From contig NC_063015.1 in the NCBI RefSeq assembly GCF_020509005.1, positions 2,728,001 through 2,792,000 of the forward strand: a DNA stretch of 64,000 nucleotides, written 5' to 3'. Within the stretch, counting starts at the first letter, position 1. Each line of letters starts with the position of its first letter. The notes below the pieces were generated by a model. It was given only the letters and a program-made list of their open reading frames with translations, was not told the DNA's origin and made no database searches. This stretch comes from Fulvia fulva. Lineage: Eukaryota > Ascomycota > Dothideomycetes > Mycosphaerellales > Mycosphaerellaceae. Shown in pieces: positions 21,301 through 34,400 of the stretch. Made by a program: the position numbers and the translations under genes.

Positions 21301-24063
21301 TCTTATCTGTGCCTTCTTCTCTTATATCGCGCGACAGTATTGCTCCTACGTCTCTTAGGTGTACTCCTTCGTCTACTGTCGCCTTGCCCTTCTAGCCTCC
21401 CTTACCTTCGTAGAGCATTTAGGGGTCTAGAAGGCCTTCTACTACGTTAAGGGCCGGAGTAACGGCGTATATTGTTCCGCTGCTTGCTATATAACCGAGG
21501 TAATCTGTTCTGCTACTTGATCTAGCTAAGCTGTCGTCTCGAATTCTCTATACTATAGTAGGTTCGCTATTAGGAAGCCTCTTATATCGTCCTAGCGTAC
21601 CTTCTTCTAGTTACGGCGTAGTTCGCTTACTAGCTCCTCTATCGCCTTTACCCCTAGCGTCGTTTAGATAGGGATATAGTCTAAGGAGGCTTCTAGCGCG
21701 TAGTTCGGTCGGCATTAGACTAGTCTCTCTTTAAGTTCTCGTAATAGAAAGTATAGGTCGATCGTACTTATACTTAAACGGGCCTTCTACGTCTCTGTTC
21801 CCTTTAGTATTACTAAGGCCATTCCGTAGCGTACGGTTATATCTAGTAGCTTTTCCCCTAGAAACGCGTACGGGGGAGTGAATTCGAGTCCCTACCGTAG
21901 GTAGTAGAGGTTGAAGTCGCCGAGGAGTACTTGCTTTATGTCTTAGCTTAGGGTCCGCTCTAGGTAGGCGAGGGTTCCTAGTTCCCTACTCGTCCGACCC
22001 CGCGGTAGCGGGTTGTAAACGTTATAGATCTAGATAGGGCCTTATGTCGTGTCGATCTAGATTAATGTTATGTCTCCTAGGTTACCCTACTACGGTAGTA
22101 TAACCTTCTATAACTTAAGGTCTATAGTCTTACTTACGTATATATATGTCCTCGGGATAACGCCTCGTTAGCCCGCGATTATAGTATAGTATCTCCGGTC
22201 ATTATAAGTAGCTAGGAGTCCTTCGTAGGGGTTGACCTATAGTTCCTATACCGCGATAACGTAGTGCCGTAGCGGGTCTAGCTCTTATAGAAAGTGGCGC
22301 TAGACCTTGTCCCTACTTTTGTTTACGTTGTACTATACGATAGTAATGTCGTCGTATAGTATTATTCGTTATCCGTAAGGTCCATTTCCGTACTAACCTA
22401 CTATGTCTCCTAAGCCTATATCTCGCTGTCCGGCTAGCCCTAGGGCCGCTAGGGCGCCCTAAAGATTCGCATTTGGCCTAGTTCGTTAGCGGCCCGGTTA
22501 AGGTGTCGAGGCCTACCGGGAGGTAGATACGTTTGCGGTTAGGTTCCCTTATTCGTCTCTTCTACCCTCTTCCTTTTGCTCGGTTCGAAGCCCTTATATA
22601 CGGTAGGTCCCTCCTACTACCGTTAGGGGTACCTAGCTAGTATAGAAATCCTTACTTACCTCGCTCGTTCTTATGCTACTATTCTAGTTAGGCATTAGCT
22701 TAAATACGCTAGGTACCTTCTGCCGTAGTATATACACCTGCTCTCCTTTTTTAGGCATTCCCTTCCCTAGTATAGGCCTACGTAGTGAGGACACCTTAGG
22801 GTCTCCTCCCCGCATTTTAGGGCTATATGACCGTACTGTTGGCATTAGAAGTATTGTAGTACCCTATAGCTACTCTAATAGATCTCCGTGTCTATTCTCT
22901 CGTAGTTCTAGAATAGCCTATTGTCTAGTATCTAGTTAGCTTATTCCGCTGTCTCTACCTAGATAATAAGCGATAAGTATGTCTTTTCTCGGTCTACTGT
23001 CTTATATAGCTATACCGCCTTCGTTAGTCGTACTCCTAGGGAGGTGTTCTAGTTCTATACTTAGAGGTAGGGAAGGTCTTCGACCTTAAATGTCCTAGGG
23101 ACCCCGTAGGCGATAACGGTATACTGTTAGTAGGAGACTCGTACCGACTTCGCGACTTTAGTAGTCTACTCCTTATAGGTCTCTAGCTTTCGTCTATTAG
23201 ACTCTTATACGGTAAAGAGTCTTACTACGCCTATTGCCTCTACCCTCGCTCTAACTACCTCCTTTTAGCCGATTCTATCGACAATCTCCTTACTTATTAG
23301 GGCTACGATTTCTTGTTTTTCCGCCGGATTAGTAATGTATAGGCGTATCGCCTTACTTGCCTTCGGAGGGGGTTGATTCTTACCTACTACTACTATTGCC
23401 TATATAGTTGGTCTCTAGGCTACTTTCTGTGTTGCTTGTTAGATTGTTTTCGGGATTTAGTATAATAGCGCTTTTAGCGCTCCTAGTAGCTATACTATAG
23501 TGTTCTTATATGTCCGGGCTAGGTGTTCGCCACCCCCTAGTAAGTCTTCCGCCTCCGTATATAGGGTCGTCCACGCTATATTGTTTGTCGTTAGCCTCTG
23601 CTTTCTATATAGTAGGCCTTGGCTTATGTCCTAGGTTTTTCCTTAGTCTATTCCCCGGTTTGACTCTTAGTATAGAGTGTTCGTAAGGCTATAGCTCTCG
23701 TTAGTTACTATCCTTCGCTACTGTTCGGGGTCGCGCTTCCTAATTAGGCAGTTGTCCTCCGTAACTCCGTAACTCTAGGGTCTGCCTTTAGGGGAACGGA
23801 ACCTCAGTTTTAGGGTTCTTTATACTACGATTGCGCCGCCGCTAGCGTAGGCGGGTCGCTACTACTTAAGTAGATTACTCGCCTTAATAAGGGCTGTCGA
23901 ATAAATAGTCCTCGTCCGCTATAGGTACGCGGCAAAAAATCCGTTTCCCTTAACGCGTTTAGCGCTTATATACTAAGCTCGACTTTTACTTCTTAACGAC
24001 TTCTAAGTACTCTAAGGCTCTTCTATCCCTACCTTCTATACACTCTATAGGGAGACTATAATA
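18395..24063 (-). repeat. gypsy G3 3' LTR split by LINE L1
   Basis: The LTR pieces 18395-18822 and 23973-24063 add to 519 bp once L1 and one copy of its 14-bp target duplication are removed. This is exactly the length of the other three LTRs of this family. The left piece holds an open 89-codon frame at 18481-18750 (plus strand, antisense to the element). Confidence 0.93.
18823..23958 (-). mobile_element. LINE L1 (Tad/I-like), RIP-mutated, probably full length
   Basis: A 5136-bp non-LTR retrotransposon on the minus strand, flanked by the 14-bp target duplication TTAGCGCTTATATA (18809-18822 and 23959-23972). Its 3' end carries a short GATA-type repeat (18823-18830). From the 5' end it has an ORF1-like region with a CCHC pattern (about 22400-23900; knuckle near 22820-22870), then an EEP-type endonuclease with a G-D-F-N box near 21920-21940. 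Reverse transcriptase follows, with the catalytic F-V-D-D at 20299-20310 in place of the more common YADD, and then a C-terminal part. All frames are full of stops. Confidence 0.88.
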
Positions 24064-27019
24064 GTAGCCCCCCCGAACAAAGCTAAGTTCCTACGAAGCC
24101 GTAGTAGTCCTATATATTGAGGATGTTTAGCTTTAGTACTAGGCCTAGGCCTAATATTATAGTCGATATACTATTAGTAAGCCCCGTCGAAGAGCTTAGA
24201 TTCGAAGAGCCTACCGATGTTAACTTCTAGGCCGTCTACGCGGGCGTAGTATTCTTCGATTACTTAACGATCGAAGATAATATATTAGATAGGTTCCTAT
24301 AAGGTATCCTACTTAGGGTAACCTTACTATTCGACTTTATACTTAATCGGCGGTAGTCCTTTAACGTCGTTAGGCTCTACGCGGATTCCCCGGATCTTAC
24401 GGACGGTATAGTCGTTAGAAGGTAGGTTAATAGGCTCGTCGACTTCTACTTTATCGGGAGGACCTAGTATGTCTTAGTTTTGGTTCGGGAATAGGTCCTT
24501 AGCCGACGGCCGAAGGCGTACGGGATTAAAGACGTCGTAGATCTTTATGTTCGTAGGAAGAGCTAGACGGTAGGCGTATAAACTAATACGCTCGGTAATC
24601 TCAAAAGGACCTAGGTTCTTCTAGTTTAGCTTCTTAGAGGGGCGGTCCGTTTTGATGTTCTTAGAGTTAAGGTAGACTATATCGCCTACTTAGTAGTCGG
24701 GAGCTAGCTAGCGACGACGATTAGCTTGATCCTCGTAGATTACTTATACGTATACTATCTCGTCGTAGACTTCTTTATAGATCTATAAGAGTATAGTAGC
24801 GAACTCGTCTACTACTTACTCGTTTACGTCTTCGGTAGGCGGGAGAGGCTCTTCTAGTTCTATACCTATACAAGGGTAGTAACCTCTCGTAGTATAGAAG
24901 GGAGAGTAGCTAGTAGTCTCCGAGTCCTAGTTACGAGTAGCAAACTCTACCGTAGGGATATACTAAGGCTAATCCTTTTAGTAGTAGTCGACGAAGTAAC
25001 GAAGGACCTACTCGAGGATAGCGTTCGTAATTTCGGTCTAGCCGTCGGTCTATAGCTAAAAACTGGTCGAGAGGTTATACTTAATACCTAGGATAGTATA
25101 TAGACGCTTCTAGAAGTACGAGATAAACTAGGAGCCTCTATTAGAGGTAATGCTATCCGGGAGGCCTAAAAAGCGCTAGACGAGTTCGTAGAATAAGCGA
25201 GTAGTCTCCTTTACGGTTATACTCTAGTACGGGATTATATACCGGTCCTTAGAGTAACGGTCTACGATCACTAGAAGGGCCTTTACCTTTACGCCGCTAA
25301 AGGTCTTACCGTAAGGAAGATCGGTAATAAAGTCTATAGTAATATACTTCTACGGACGATTAGGAGCCGGGAGAGGGTGTAAGAGACCGTAGGGGCGGTA
25401 GCGGTTAGCTTTAGCTCTTCGGTAAGTAGCGTAGTTTAGTACGTAGCGGCGGACGTCCTTCTAGGAATACGGCTACTAGTAATACCTAGCGAGGAGCTTA
25501 TAGGTCTTAGCTACGCCTAGGTAACCCCTAGAGGTAGAGTCGTAGACGATTTGAAGAATCTTAGCTCGGATATTAGAGCCTTCGGGCTACGGTACGTAAA
25601 GCTTCTTACGGAAGTAGACGACACCTTCCTAGAGCTCGTACTCGGATAGCGAGAAGCCCGGGAATGTCCTCGCGCTAGATTTAAGGGCCTAAACTAACTC
25701 TTAGGCGCCTAGGTCGGTATCGTACGCTATTCGTACTCGTGCTATAATACCTTTAGGTTGCTCCTTTTTACATTCGTAACGAACGGTTTATAAGCGTAGT
25801 CCTTACCCGTCTCGTCGTATAGGTCTAGCTATACTATATTGATCCTTAACTTCTTTCCTCTCTTTACTTTCGGTAAACGTTATTCTTAGTCTTTATCGCG
25901 TCGATAAGGAAGACCTAGGCTTTTTCCTACTTAGCGGGAGTAGTAGGAGTAGGCTCGATAGCGCCGATAGCGCCGCGAACCGGGTTACGGGCGTTACGGG
26001 TAGCGAGCTACGGACAGTTAAACTCGAGGGACGGCGGTACTAGCGCTAAGATCTATAGCGTTACCTATAGAGACGGGAGATAGAGCCGTAGGAGCGGCGG
26101 CGCCTAGTAGAGTAGCGAAGTGGCTTCCGGGACTACGAGGCTAACGACCTTAAGAACGGGAAGCGAGGAGAGAGGCGGTATGTTTTATATTAGAGTCGAG
26201 GCGCTAGTAGGTCTCGACGGGCTTATAGAAGCTTATAGTACCGACGTCCTTGTCCTCGAGGGCTCGAAGAAGCTCTACTAATAAACTACGGCAGAGAGTG
26301 CTCTTCTTAGTCTCTTCGTTATAGCCGGTAGACCCGATGTCGCGGTTAAAGGCCGCGAGGTACTCGGCGAAGCTCTTGTTCTTCTAGAGGAGGTTATAGA
26401 TAGCGTTCTAGGCGGTAGCTCTACGGTCTAGATTACTAAAGGCAGCACGGAGGTCCTATATTAAGGTGAGGACGTCCGGGTAGCCGATAGTCTACGTAGC
26501 GTTATCGATATAGTATTATACCTAAGCCGCGGCGTCTCCCCGAAGGAGGGAGAAGACGTACGTAACTTTGTCCTTCTCTTACGGAAAGTGGTCGGCATTA
26601 GCTAATAGCTTAATAGTAAGCTATGTCTTAAATGCCTTAAACTTGCTCTTATTACCGTCGAACTCGTCTAGGTCGTTAACCTTCTTAGAGAAGTACTAGC
26701 GGCGGTTATCGTCGGCGTACGGGGCGAGGTTCTAGAAGGTGTTTACAATACCTTAAAGGTATATTACTTAGTTGTTTGCTTGCTCGACCTACTAGGCGGT
26801 CTCGCGGAAAGAGGAGACGGTACGGTTAATAAGAGCGTAGGCGGTGTCGGGGTTAGCGTTTACCTAGGTACCGAAGGTAGCGGCGTTCGAGAAGGGGATG
26901 TTAGTCTACTTACTAAAGTGGAATAGAGTGTCTTAGTTATCGAGGTTGACACCTCTATCGGTAGTATAGTCACCTATAAGGATGACTTAAGTAGTTGACG
27001 GTTTGTTAGTCTTTCGTAA
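24064..27019 (-). pseudogene. gypsy G3 internal region: gag plus integrase-chromodomain, no RT
   Basis: Minus-strand translation ignoring stops follows gypsy G4 closely over gag (27000-25780). It then jumps to the spacer before integrase near 25760 and continues through integrase to the chromodomain tail near 24150-24330. The loss of protease, RT and RNase H means the element would have depended on another copy even before RIP. Confidence 0.8.
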
Positions 27020-27538
27020 TATTAGGGCGAGAGCCTAGCCTATAAGATATAAGAATAAAAGTAAGAATGTAGGTACGAAGTATAGATATAAAGGGTATAG
27101 TATGATTGCTATACAAAACGAAAGACGAAGAAAGTAAGAGAGGCCTAGGGAAGACTAGATATTTATACGTAACCCTTACGAGTACGTGTCCCCGTATTAA
27201 TAGGGCGAACCCGTACGAAGCCGCGCTTAGTAGCTTTACTTAAAACCTTATTCTAACCTACCCTACGTTCCGAGTCTTCTACGAGCTTCTTCTAGGGTCT
27301 AGCGTAGTCGCGGGTACTCGCGGGAGTGCCGTAAGTTATATAGTTACGAGCCGAAGTGAATCTGTTAAGGTTTAGTAGAGGGGTGAATTTAGAGGGCTAG
27401 GTCCCGTAGTAAATGTTACGGGGTATATGATTCTTAGCGCTTATATACTAAGCTAGACTGTCACTTCTTAACGACTTCTAAGCACTCTAAGGCTCTTCTA
27501 TCCCTACCTTCTATACACTCTATAGAGAGACTATAATA
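27020..27538 (-). repeat. gypsy G3 5' LTR (519 bp)
   Basis: Starts TATTAGGGC and ends GACTATAATA on the + strand. It is the inverted partner of the G4 5' LTR at 27677-28195, facing it across 138 bp. Confidence 0.93.
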
Positions 27539-27644
27539 AAAGGGGAGAGAAGGTATCTCCCTATAAGCTAAGTTATCGTAGATACCTTAGGCTCCTAGAT
27601 CACTTCCTAATTGTTGACTCCCTTTAAGATACTACATCTTAACA
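27539..27644 (-). repeat. copia C LTR, right copy (truncated)
   Basis: 106 bp matching 17996-18122 from AAAGGGGAG to CTTAACA. The first ~20 bp are missing at the junction with the gypsy G3 LTR. Confidence 0.8.
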
Positions 27645-27676
27645 AGATCTACGATAAGGAACTATTAGCTATCGTC
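27645..27676 (+). mobile_element. gypsy G5 fragment (RNase H)
   Basis: 32 bp encoding [10 protein letters not shown] of a gypsy RNase H. It resumes at 35970 (L-A-F-E-E and onward) after gypsy G4. The flanks TCGTC and TTGTT look like a target duplication changed by C-to-T mutations. Confidence 0.7.
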
Positions 27677-28195
27677 TGTTATAGTCTCCCTATAGAGTAT
27701 ATAGAAGGTAGGGACAGAAGAGCCTTAGAGTGCTTAGAAGTCGTTAGGAAGTGAAAGTCTAGCTTAGTATATAAGCGCTAAGAATTATATGCCCCGTAAT
27801 ATTTACTACGGGACCTAGCCCTCTAAATTCACCCCTCTACTAAACCTTAATAGATTTACTTCGGCTCGTAACTATATAACTTACGGCACTCCCGCGAGTA
27901 CCCGCGACTACGCGGGACCCTAGAAGAAGCTCGTAGAAGACTCGGAACGTAGGGTAGGTTAGAATAAGGTTTTAAGTAAAGCTACTAAGCGCGGCTTCGT
28001 ACGGGTTCGCCCTATTAATACGGGGACACGTACTCGCGAGGGTCGCGTATAAATATCTAGTCTTCCCTAGGCCTCTCTTACTTTCTTCGTCTTTCGTTTT
28101 GTATAGCAATCATACTATACCCTTTATATCTATACTTCGTACCTATATTCTTACTTTTATTCTTATATCTTATAGGCTAGGCTCTCGCCCTAATA
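27677..28195 (+). repeat. gypsy G4 5' LTR (519 bp)
   Basis: Begins TGTTATAGTCTCCC and ends GCCCTAATA. It pairs with 35451-35969. Confidence 0.94.
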
Positions 28196-28199
28196 TTAC

Positions 28200-31100
28200 G
28201 AAAGACTAACAAACCGTTAACTACTCGAGTCATCCTTATAGGTGACTATACTACCGATAGAGGTGTTAACCTCGACAACTAAGACACTCTATTCTACTTT
28301 AGTAAGTAGGCTAATATCCCCTTCTCGAACGCCGCTACCTTCGGTACCTAGGTAAACGCTAACCCCGATACCGCCTACGCTCTTATTAACCGTACCGTCT
28401 CCTCTTTCCGCGAGACCGCCTAGTAGGTCGAGTAAGTAAACAACTAAGTAATATACCTTTAAGGTATTATAAACACCTTCTAGAACCTCGCCCCGTACGC
28501 CGACGATAACCGCCGCTAGTACTTCTCTAAGAAGGTTAACGACCTAGACGAGTTTAACGGTAATAAGAGCAAGTTTAAGGCATTTAAGACATAGCTTACT
28601 ATCAAGCTATTAGCTAATGCCGACCACTTTCCGTAAGAGAAGGACAAAGTTACGTACGTCTTCTCCCTCCTTCGGGGAGACGCCGCGGCTTAGGTATAAT
28701 AGATAGATAGATTTGTCATTCCCCTATTCTAGGACCCTATCCGGCCTATATAGGTATATATCTATTATTATATATAAAGGGAAACCCGAATAGGTGAAAA
28801 CCCTTCCCGCCCCCGACTACTCCTTATCTAGTTTAGCTTTCCCTCTAAACGTACGTAGTCTATATTACTACCCCGTTAGCCCCCGCTCCTAGCCGGTCTC
28901 GTCGCGCTACGTCGTATCCTCTCTTCCTATACTGCTTCTACTAGGCGGTACTGTTCTAGCTAGCCCTTCTCTAGTATCTAGTTCGTAATACGCCGTAGGT
29001 CCTTAGCGTTATTAAGAAGTACCCTAATCGTCTGGTCCCTCGCCTTTACTATCTACTCCCCCCTTCCTAGCGACTACCTCGGACAGACGAGGAGTGCGTA
29101 CCGTACGTTCTAGGAGTAATAGCCGTAGGGGTAGCTAGTATTCGTATATCCTAGAACCTTCCTCTATAATAGGCAACCCTAGAGGCCGATGTGTTTGCTT
29201 CGTAGTTAAGTTGCTATACTACTCTATACCCTCGTAAGGCGGTAGTAGATAAGCTTCGGGGGGTACTTAACCGCGGATTTTGTAGCTAACTATTCCTTAG
29301 GTTGTCCCGCTAGCTAAGGGCGTCTACTATACCCTACAACCTAGTTGTTCTACCTCTCTTTCTATAGTTGCTCTATAAACGATTTCTTACCTTCCTATTA
29401 TATTACTAGCTATTCGTCCCTTACCCGGTAGTTCGGCTCGTTTCCGGGTCGAATGCCCTTATACGCTAGTACTAATTCGCGGGCCCTTACGACTATACTA
29501 GCGATGACCTTCTATACTAGGTACTATGCCGACTTGTCTAAGTAGGAGGTCCGTAGTCCCTAGATATATAGGTCGATCGGCGGTATAGTAGTCTCGTACT
29601 TAAGCATCCTCGTTAGTATCGACTTATATACCCCGGTGACCTTCCTTAGGCATTGGTTTTAGATCTTCGCTAGCGGCGCGACGAGTCCCTTCGATAGGTA
29701 GGCCCTCTCGCCTAAGGACTATACTTAGCTACTATAGGTAAGGACTGGCCGTATAATAGCTATATATAGAAGTCGTGACTACCGGAAGTCCGCCCCCTAT
29801 ATAGACGTAGTGAGCCTCTAGTATAATGCTATATTCTGTTTAGCTTTCCGTAATATTGCCTATACGTACTTCCTCTACCGTAACGCCGGGTCTACCTATA
29901 GTCCGAGGATCCTAAGCTAATTTACCGGGTTAGTCGTATGCCCCTATATCTAGATAGAAGCTTATATATTATAGAACCGTGGCCGGCGCGTCAAGTGTAT
30001 TAGATTGTACTTTTCTAGGGCAAACCGAGCCCCGTACCTCCTAGCCTAGTCCTCGTAGATCTTATGCTTCTCTTCTAGTAGCCTATAGTTCTCCTTAGTC
30101 GAGGTAGACTACGCTAGGATGTTTATGTCGTCTACGAAGCCGCTCGTAGCGGTGTTCTGGGATTCTAGGGCTAGGAGTAGCGTCGCTATAAAGAAGAGGA
30201 ACAGAATAGGTACTAGCGTTAAGCCTTACGGGATTCTAGTATAGACTACTTAAAATAGGCTTCTATACTAGCCGACTAGGATCGACGTACTACGGTTTTA
30301 GAGGTAGGACCGTACGAAGTTAATAAGCTACTTAGGGAGTCCTTTCGACCTTAGGATATAGAGTAGCCGCGGGTATAATACGTAGTCGAAGGCTCCCGAT
30401 ATGTCTAGGCTAAGTAAGGAAGCTACCTTGTCCCTATTCTTATACTAGATAGCCTTTACCTAAGAGGTGATAAGTTCTATCGCGGATAGCGTCGATCGCT
30501 ATAGGCGCGTACCTATCTAGGTATCCGGGAGTAGGGAGTGTTCCTCTACCGCCTCGGAGAGTCTCGTTATAACTAGCTTCTTAAGCGCCTTCCTAAGAGT
30601 ATTAAGGAGCGTAATTAGGCGGTACGACTTCACCTACGTATAGTCTTCCTTCTACGGCTTACGTAGGACCACTGTCGTCGATTATTTAAAAGCTATCGGG
30701 TAGTATCCGGTCTATAGGCAGGCGTTAAATATTGCTATAACTACTAGGGCTAGTTAATCTCTACACTTCTTTAGTAGCTCGTTTAGGAGCTTAGGTATAA
30801 TACTATATCGATAACGCTACGTAGACTATCGGCTACCCGGACGTCCTTACCTTAATATAGGACCTCCGTACTACCTTAAGTGATCTAGACCGTAGAGCTA
30901 CCGCCTAGAACGCTATCTATAACCTCCTCTAGAAGAATAAGAGCTTCGTAGAGTATCTCGCGGCCTTTAACCGCGATATCGGGTTCACCGGCTATAACGA
31001 AGAGACTAAGAAGAGTACTCTCCGCCGTAGCTTATTAGTAGAGCTTCTTTAAGCCCTCGAGGATAAGGACGTCGGTACTATAAGCTTCCGTAAGCTCGTC

Positions 31101-31470
31101 GAGACCTACTAGCGCCTCGACTCTAATATAAAACACACCGCCTCTCTCCTCGCTTCCCGTTCTTAAGGTCGTTAGCCTCGTAGTCCCGGAAGCCACTTCG
31201 CTACTCTACTAGGCGCCGCCGCTCCTACGGCTCTATCTCCCGTCTCTATAGGTAACGCTATAGATCTTAGCGCTAGTACCGCCGTCCCTCGAGTTTAACT
31301 GTCCGTAGCTCGCTACCCGTAACGCCCGTAACCCGGTTCGCGGCGCTATCGGCGCTATCGAGCCTACTCCTACTACTCCCGCTAAGTAGGAAAAAGCCTA
31401 GGTCTTCCTTATCGACGCGATAAAGACTAAGAATAACGTTTACCGAAAGTAAAGAGAGGAAAGAAGTTAA
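28200..31470 (+). pseudogene. gypsy G4 gag, interrupted by LINE L2
   Basis: The plus-strand gag-like frame runs 28200-28701 and 30803-31470, with L2 between. Translation shows a capsid-type region (for example N-D-L-D-E-F-N-G-N-K-S-K-F-K near 28535, and A-F-N-R-D-I-G-F near 30960-31000). It is followed by a low-complexity Ser/Ala/Thr-rich stretch. Stops at Gln/Trp sites abound. Confidence 0.75.
28702..30788 (-). mobile_element. LINE L2 (same family as L3), 5' truncated
   Basis: A 2087-bp minus-strand non-LTR element flanked by the 14-bp target duplication GCTTAGGTATAATA (28688-28701 and 30789-30802). It begins on the + strand with a GATA-type repeat, which is the 3' tail. The RT box F-V-D-D is at 30127-30138. 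Sequence upstream of RT is absent, as expected from incomplete reverse transcription. The 3' end aligns with the 3' end of L3 (45600-45760). Confidence 0.9.
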
Positions 31471-31499
31471 GGATCAATATAGTATAGCTAGACCTATAC

Positions 31500-34400
31500 G
31501 ACGAGACGGGTAAGGACTACGCTTATAAACCGTTCGTTACGAATGTAAATATCGGCTTAAAGAAACTCTCTTCTTCTAATCTCACTCTTATAGACACTAG
31601 CGTACTAGGCGAGTCTTTTATAGACTATAAACTCGCGACCTCTCTTAACCTCGAACCCTAGGAACTAAAGTACCCTCGTACCCTTAAACTCTTTAACGGC
31701 ACGGAGACTACTACTAGTAAGATTACTTATGTTATATATACATTAATCACCCTCGGAGGCAATCGTATATCGATTACTAGCTTCCTTACGTCACTACTAT
31801 ATTAGAAGTTTATCCTCGGCCTCCCCTAGTTTAGACGATACTAACCTATTATCGACTAGACTTCCCTTACTATTCGCTTCCCTCTAGAAGCTCCTCCGGT
31901 ACCTCCGCCTTCTCCGCCGCCTTAGCGCGGTCCTAAGTATACTAAGATCTTCTAGGTAAACGCCGCTACCTTTACTACTACTACTAAGTAGCCTAAAGCT
32001 TAAGTCTTCGCCGCCTCTCTCCGTAATATCGATATCGCCCTCGAGAAGCTCGATAAGAAGCGTATACCTACCGACCCTACTACGAAGGTCCCTCCTTAGG
32101 TATACTACATTCTCTACGTATTCGATACTAAGGCCGTAGATAAGCTACCTCCTTATCACCCTTACGACTATAAGATTAAGCTAGAAGAAGGTATAGAGAC
32201 ACCGTTCGGACCGCTATATTCTATGTCCCGAGAAGAGCTTATCGTCCTTAAGAGATACCTCGAAGAGAACCTAAAGAAGGGGTTTATTCGAGCGAGCCGT
32301 TCTAGCGCTAGTAGTCCCGTTATATTCGTTAAGAAGCCCGGCGGTAGTCTACGCTTCTACGTAGACTACCGAGGCTTAAACGCTATTATAAAGAAGAACC
32401 GCTACCTAATATCGTTAATTTAGGAGACGCTCGAGCGCCTCTCTAAGGCCAAGTACTTTACTAAGCTCGATATTATCGCTACGTTTAACAAGTTACGAAT
32501 AGTAGAAGGACACGAGTATTATATAGCCTTCCGTACTCGCTACGGGCTATTCGAGTCGCTCGTTATACCCTTCGGCGTTTATAACGGGCCTAGTACCTTC
32601 TAGAACTTTATTAACGATATCCTTTAGGAGTTCCTCGATCAGTTCTATACTGCCTATATCGACGACATCCTAGTCTATAGCGAGACTAAGGAGGAGCACC
32701 GCGAGCACGTCTATAAGGTCCTTTAGAAGCTCGTAGACGCCGGCTTATAGCTCGACATCGATAAGTACGAGTTTAAGAAGACCGAAGTCAAGTTCCTTAG
32801 TTTAATTATTACCGTAGACAGCATTAAGATAGACTAAGAGAAGATCGACGCTATCGTCGAATAGGATGCTCCTACGAACGTTAAGGAGGTCTAGGGTTTC
32901 CTAGGCTTTACTAACTTCTACCGCCGCTTTATCTACGTATTCTCGGGCGTAGTACGCCCTTTAACGAAGCTTACGCGTAAGAGTAAGAAGTTTGCCTAGA
33001 CCGACGAATACTAGGAGGCTTTTAACTTGCTTAAAGCGAAGTTTATTAATAACCCGCTTCTATAGCACTTCGATTTCGAACTAGAGACCCGTATAGAGAC
33101 TAACGTATCCGACGGCGTAGTAGGCGGTGTCCTACTATAACGCCGCTCGCCTAAATCTCCCTAGTTACCTATCGCCTTCCTCTCTAAGAAGATGACCGCT
33201 ACGGAGTATAACTACGAGATCTACGACAAGGAGCTTCTCGCTATCGTCAAAGCTTTTAAAGAGTAGCGCCCCGAGCTCGAAGGCTCTACTATACCCGTCT
33301 AAGTAAGCTCCGACTATAAGAACCTCGTCTACTTTATAAAGAGCAAGCTACTTAATTGTCGCTAGGCCCGCTAGAGCGATTTCCTCTCCCGGTTTAACTT
33401 TATAATCTCGTATACGCCCGGTAAGGCTAACTCGATAGCCGACGCCCTTACCCGCCGCCCTAGTAACTCTCTAGTTAATCGAAGAGGGGGCTAGTAAATC
33501 GTAGAGTAATAAGTTATTAAAGAGTATAACCTCTCTTCCGAGCTTCGAGAGTACCTATCGAACGGCTAGCCTATACTCGCCGCTTCCTTTACTACTCTCG
33601 TACTCGCTCCTACCTACCTTAACGAGAGTAATAATGAATCCGAGCCTAAAGAATACGCCTCGGATGCTAAGGACTTGAACGACAATAAAGAGGGCTTAGT
33701 AACGAGCGACGGCTTATCCGAATTAGACTTTAAGGGGTTTAATAATAAGGAGTAACCTAAAGGCATTATAGCACGAGTACGAATAGCGTATAATACCGAC
33801 CTAGGCGCCTAAGAGTTAGTTTAGGCCCTTAAATCTAGCACGAGGACATTCCTAGGCTTCTCGCTATCCGAGTACGAGCTCTAGGAAGGTGTCGTCTACT
33901 TCCGTAAGAAGCTTTACGTACCGTAGCCTAAAGGCTCTAATATCCGAGCTAAGATTCTTTAAATTGTCTACGACTCCGGTACTAGGGGTCACCTAGGCGT
34001 AGCTAAGACCTATAAGCTCCTCGCTAGGTATTACTAGTAGCCGTATTCCTAGAAGGACGTCCGCCGCTACGTACTAAACTACGCTACTTACCGAAGAGCT
34101 AAAGCTAACCGCTACCGCCCCTACGGTCTCTTATACCCTCTCCCGGCTCCTAATTGTCCGTAGAAGTATATTACTATAGACTTTATTACCGATCTTCCTT
34201 ACGGTAAGACCTTTAGCGGCGTAAAGGTAAAGGCCCTTCTAGTAATCGTAGACCGTTACTCTAAGGACCGGTATATAATCCCGTACTAGAGTATAACCGT
34301 AAAGGAGACTACTCGCTTATTCTACGAACTCGTCTAGCGCTTTTTAGGCCTCCCGGATAGCATTACCTCTAATAGAGGCTCCTAGTTTATCTCGTACTTC

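Larger units (their letters stand above)
18395..27538 (-). mobile_element. gypsy G3, RT-deleted chromovirus derivative holding LINE L1
   Basis: A minus-strand element with 519-bp LTRs: 5' LTR 27020-27538, and 3' LTR 18395-24063 interrupted by LINE L1. The polypurine-tract complement (GCCCCCCCG) follows at 24066-24075. The internal region, 24064-27019, encodes chromodomain and integrase (24100-25760) and then gag (25780-27000). Protease, RT and RNase H, about 2.2 kb in sister element G4 (roughly 31553-33747), are missing; the junction is at about 25770. Heavily RIP-mutated. No target duplication: the left flank is CAGCT, the right flank AAAGG. Confidence 0.88.
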
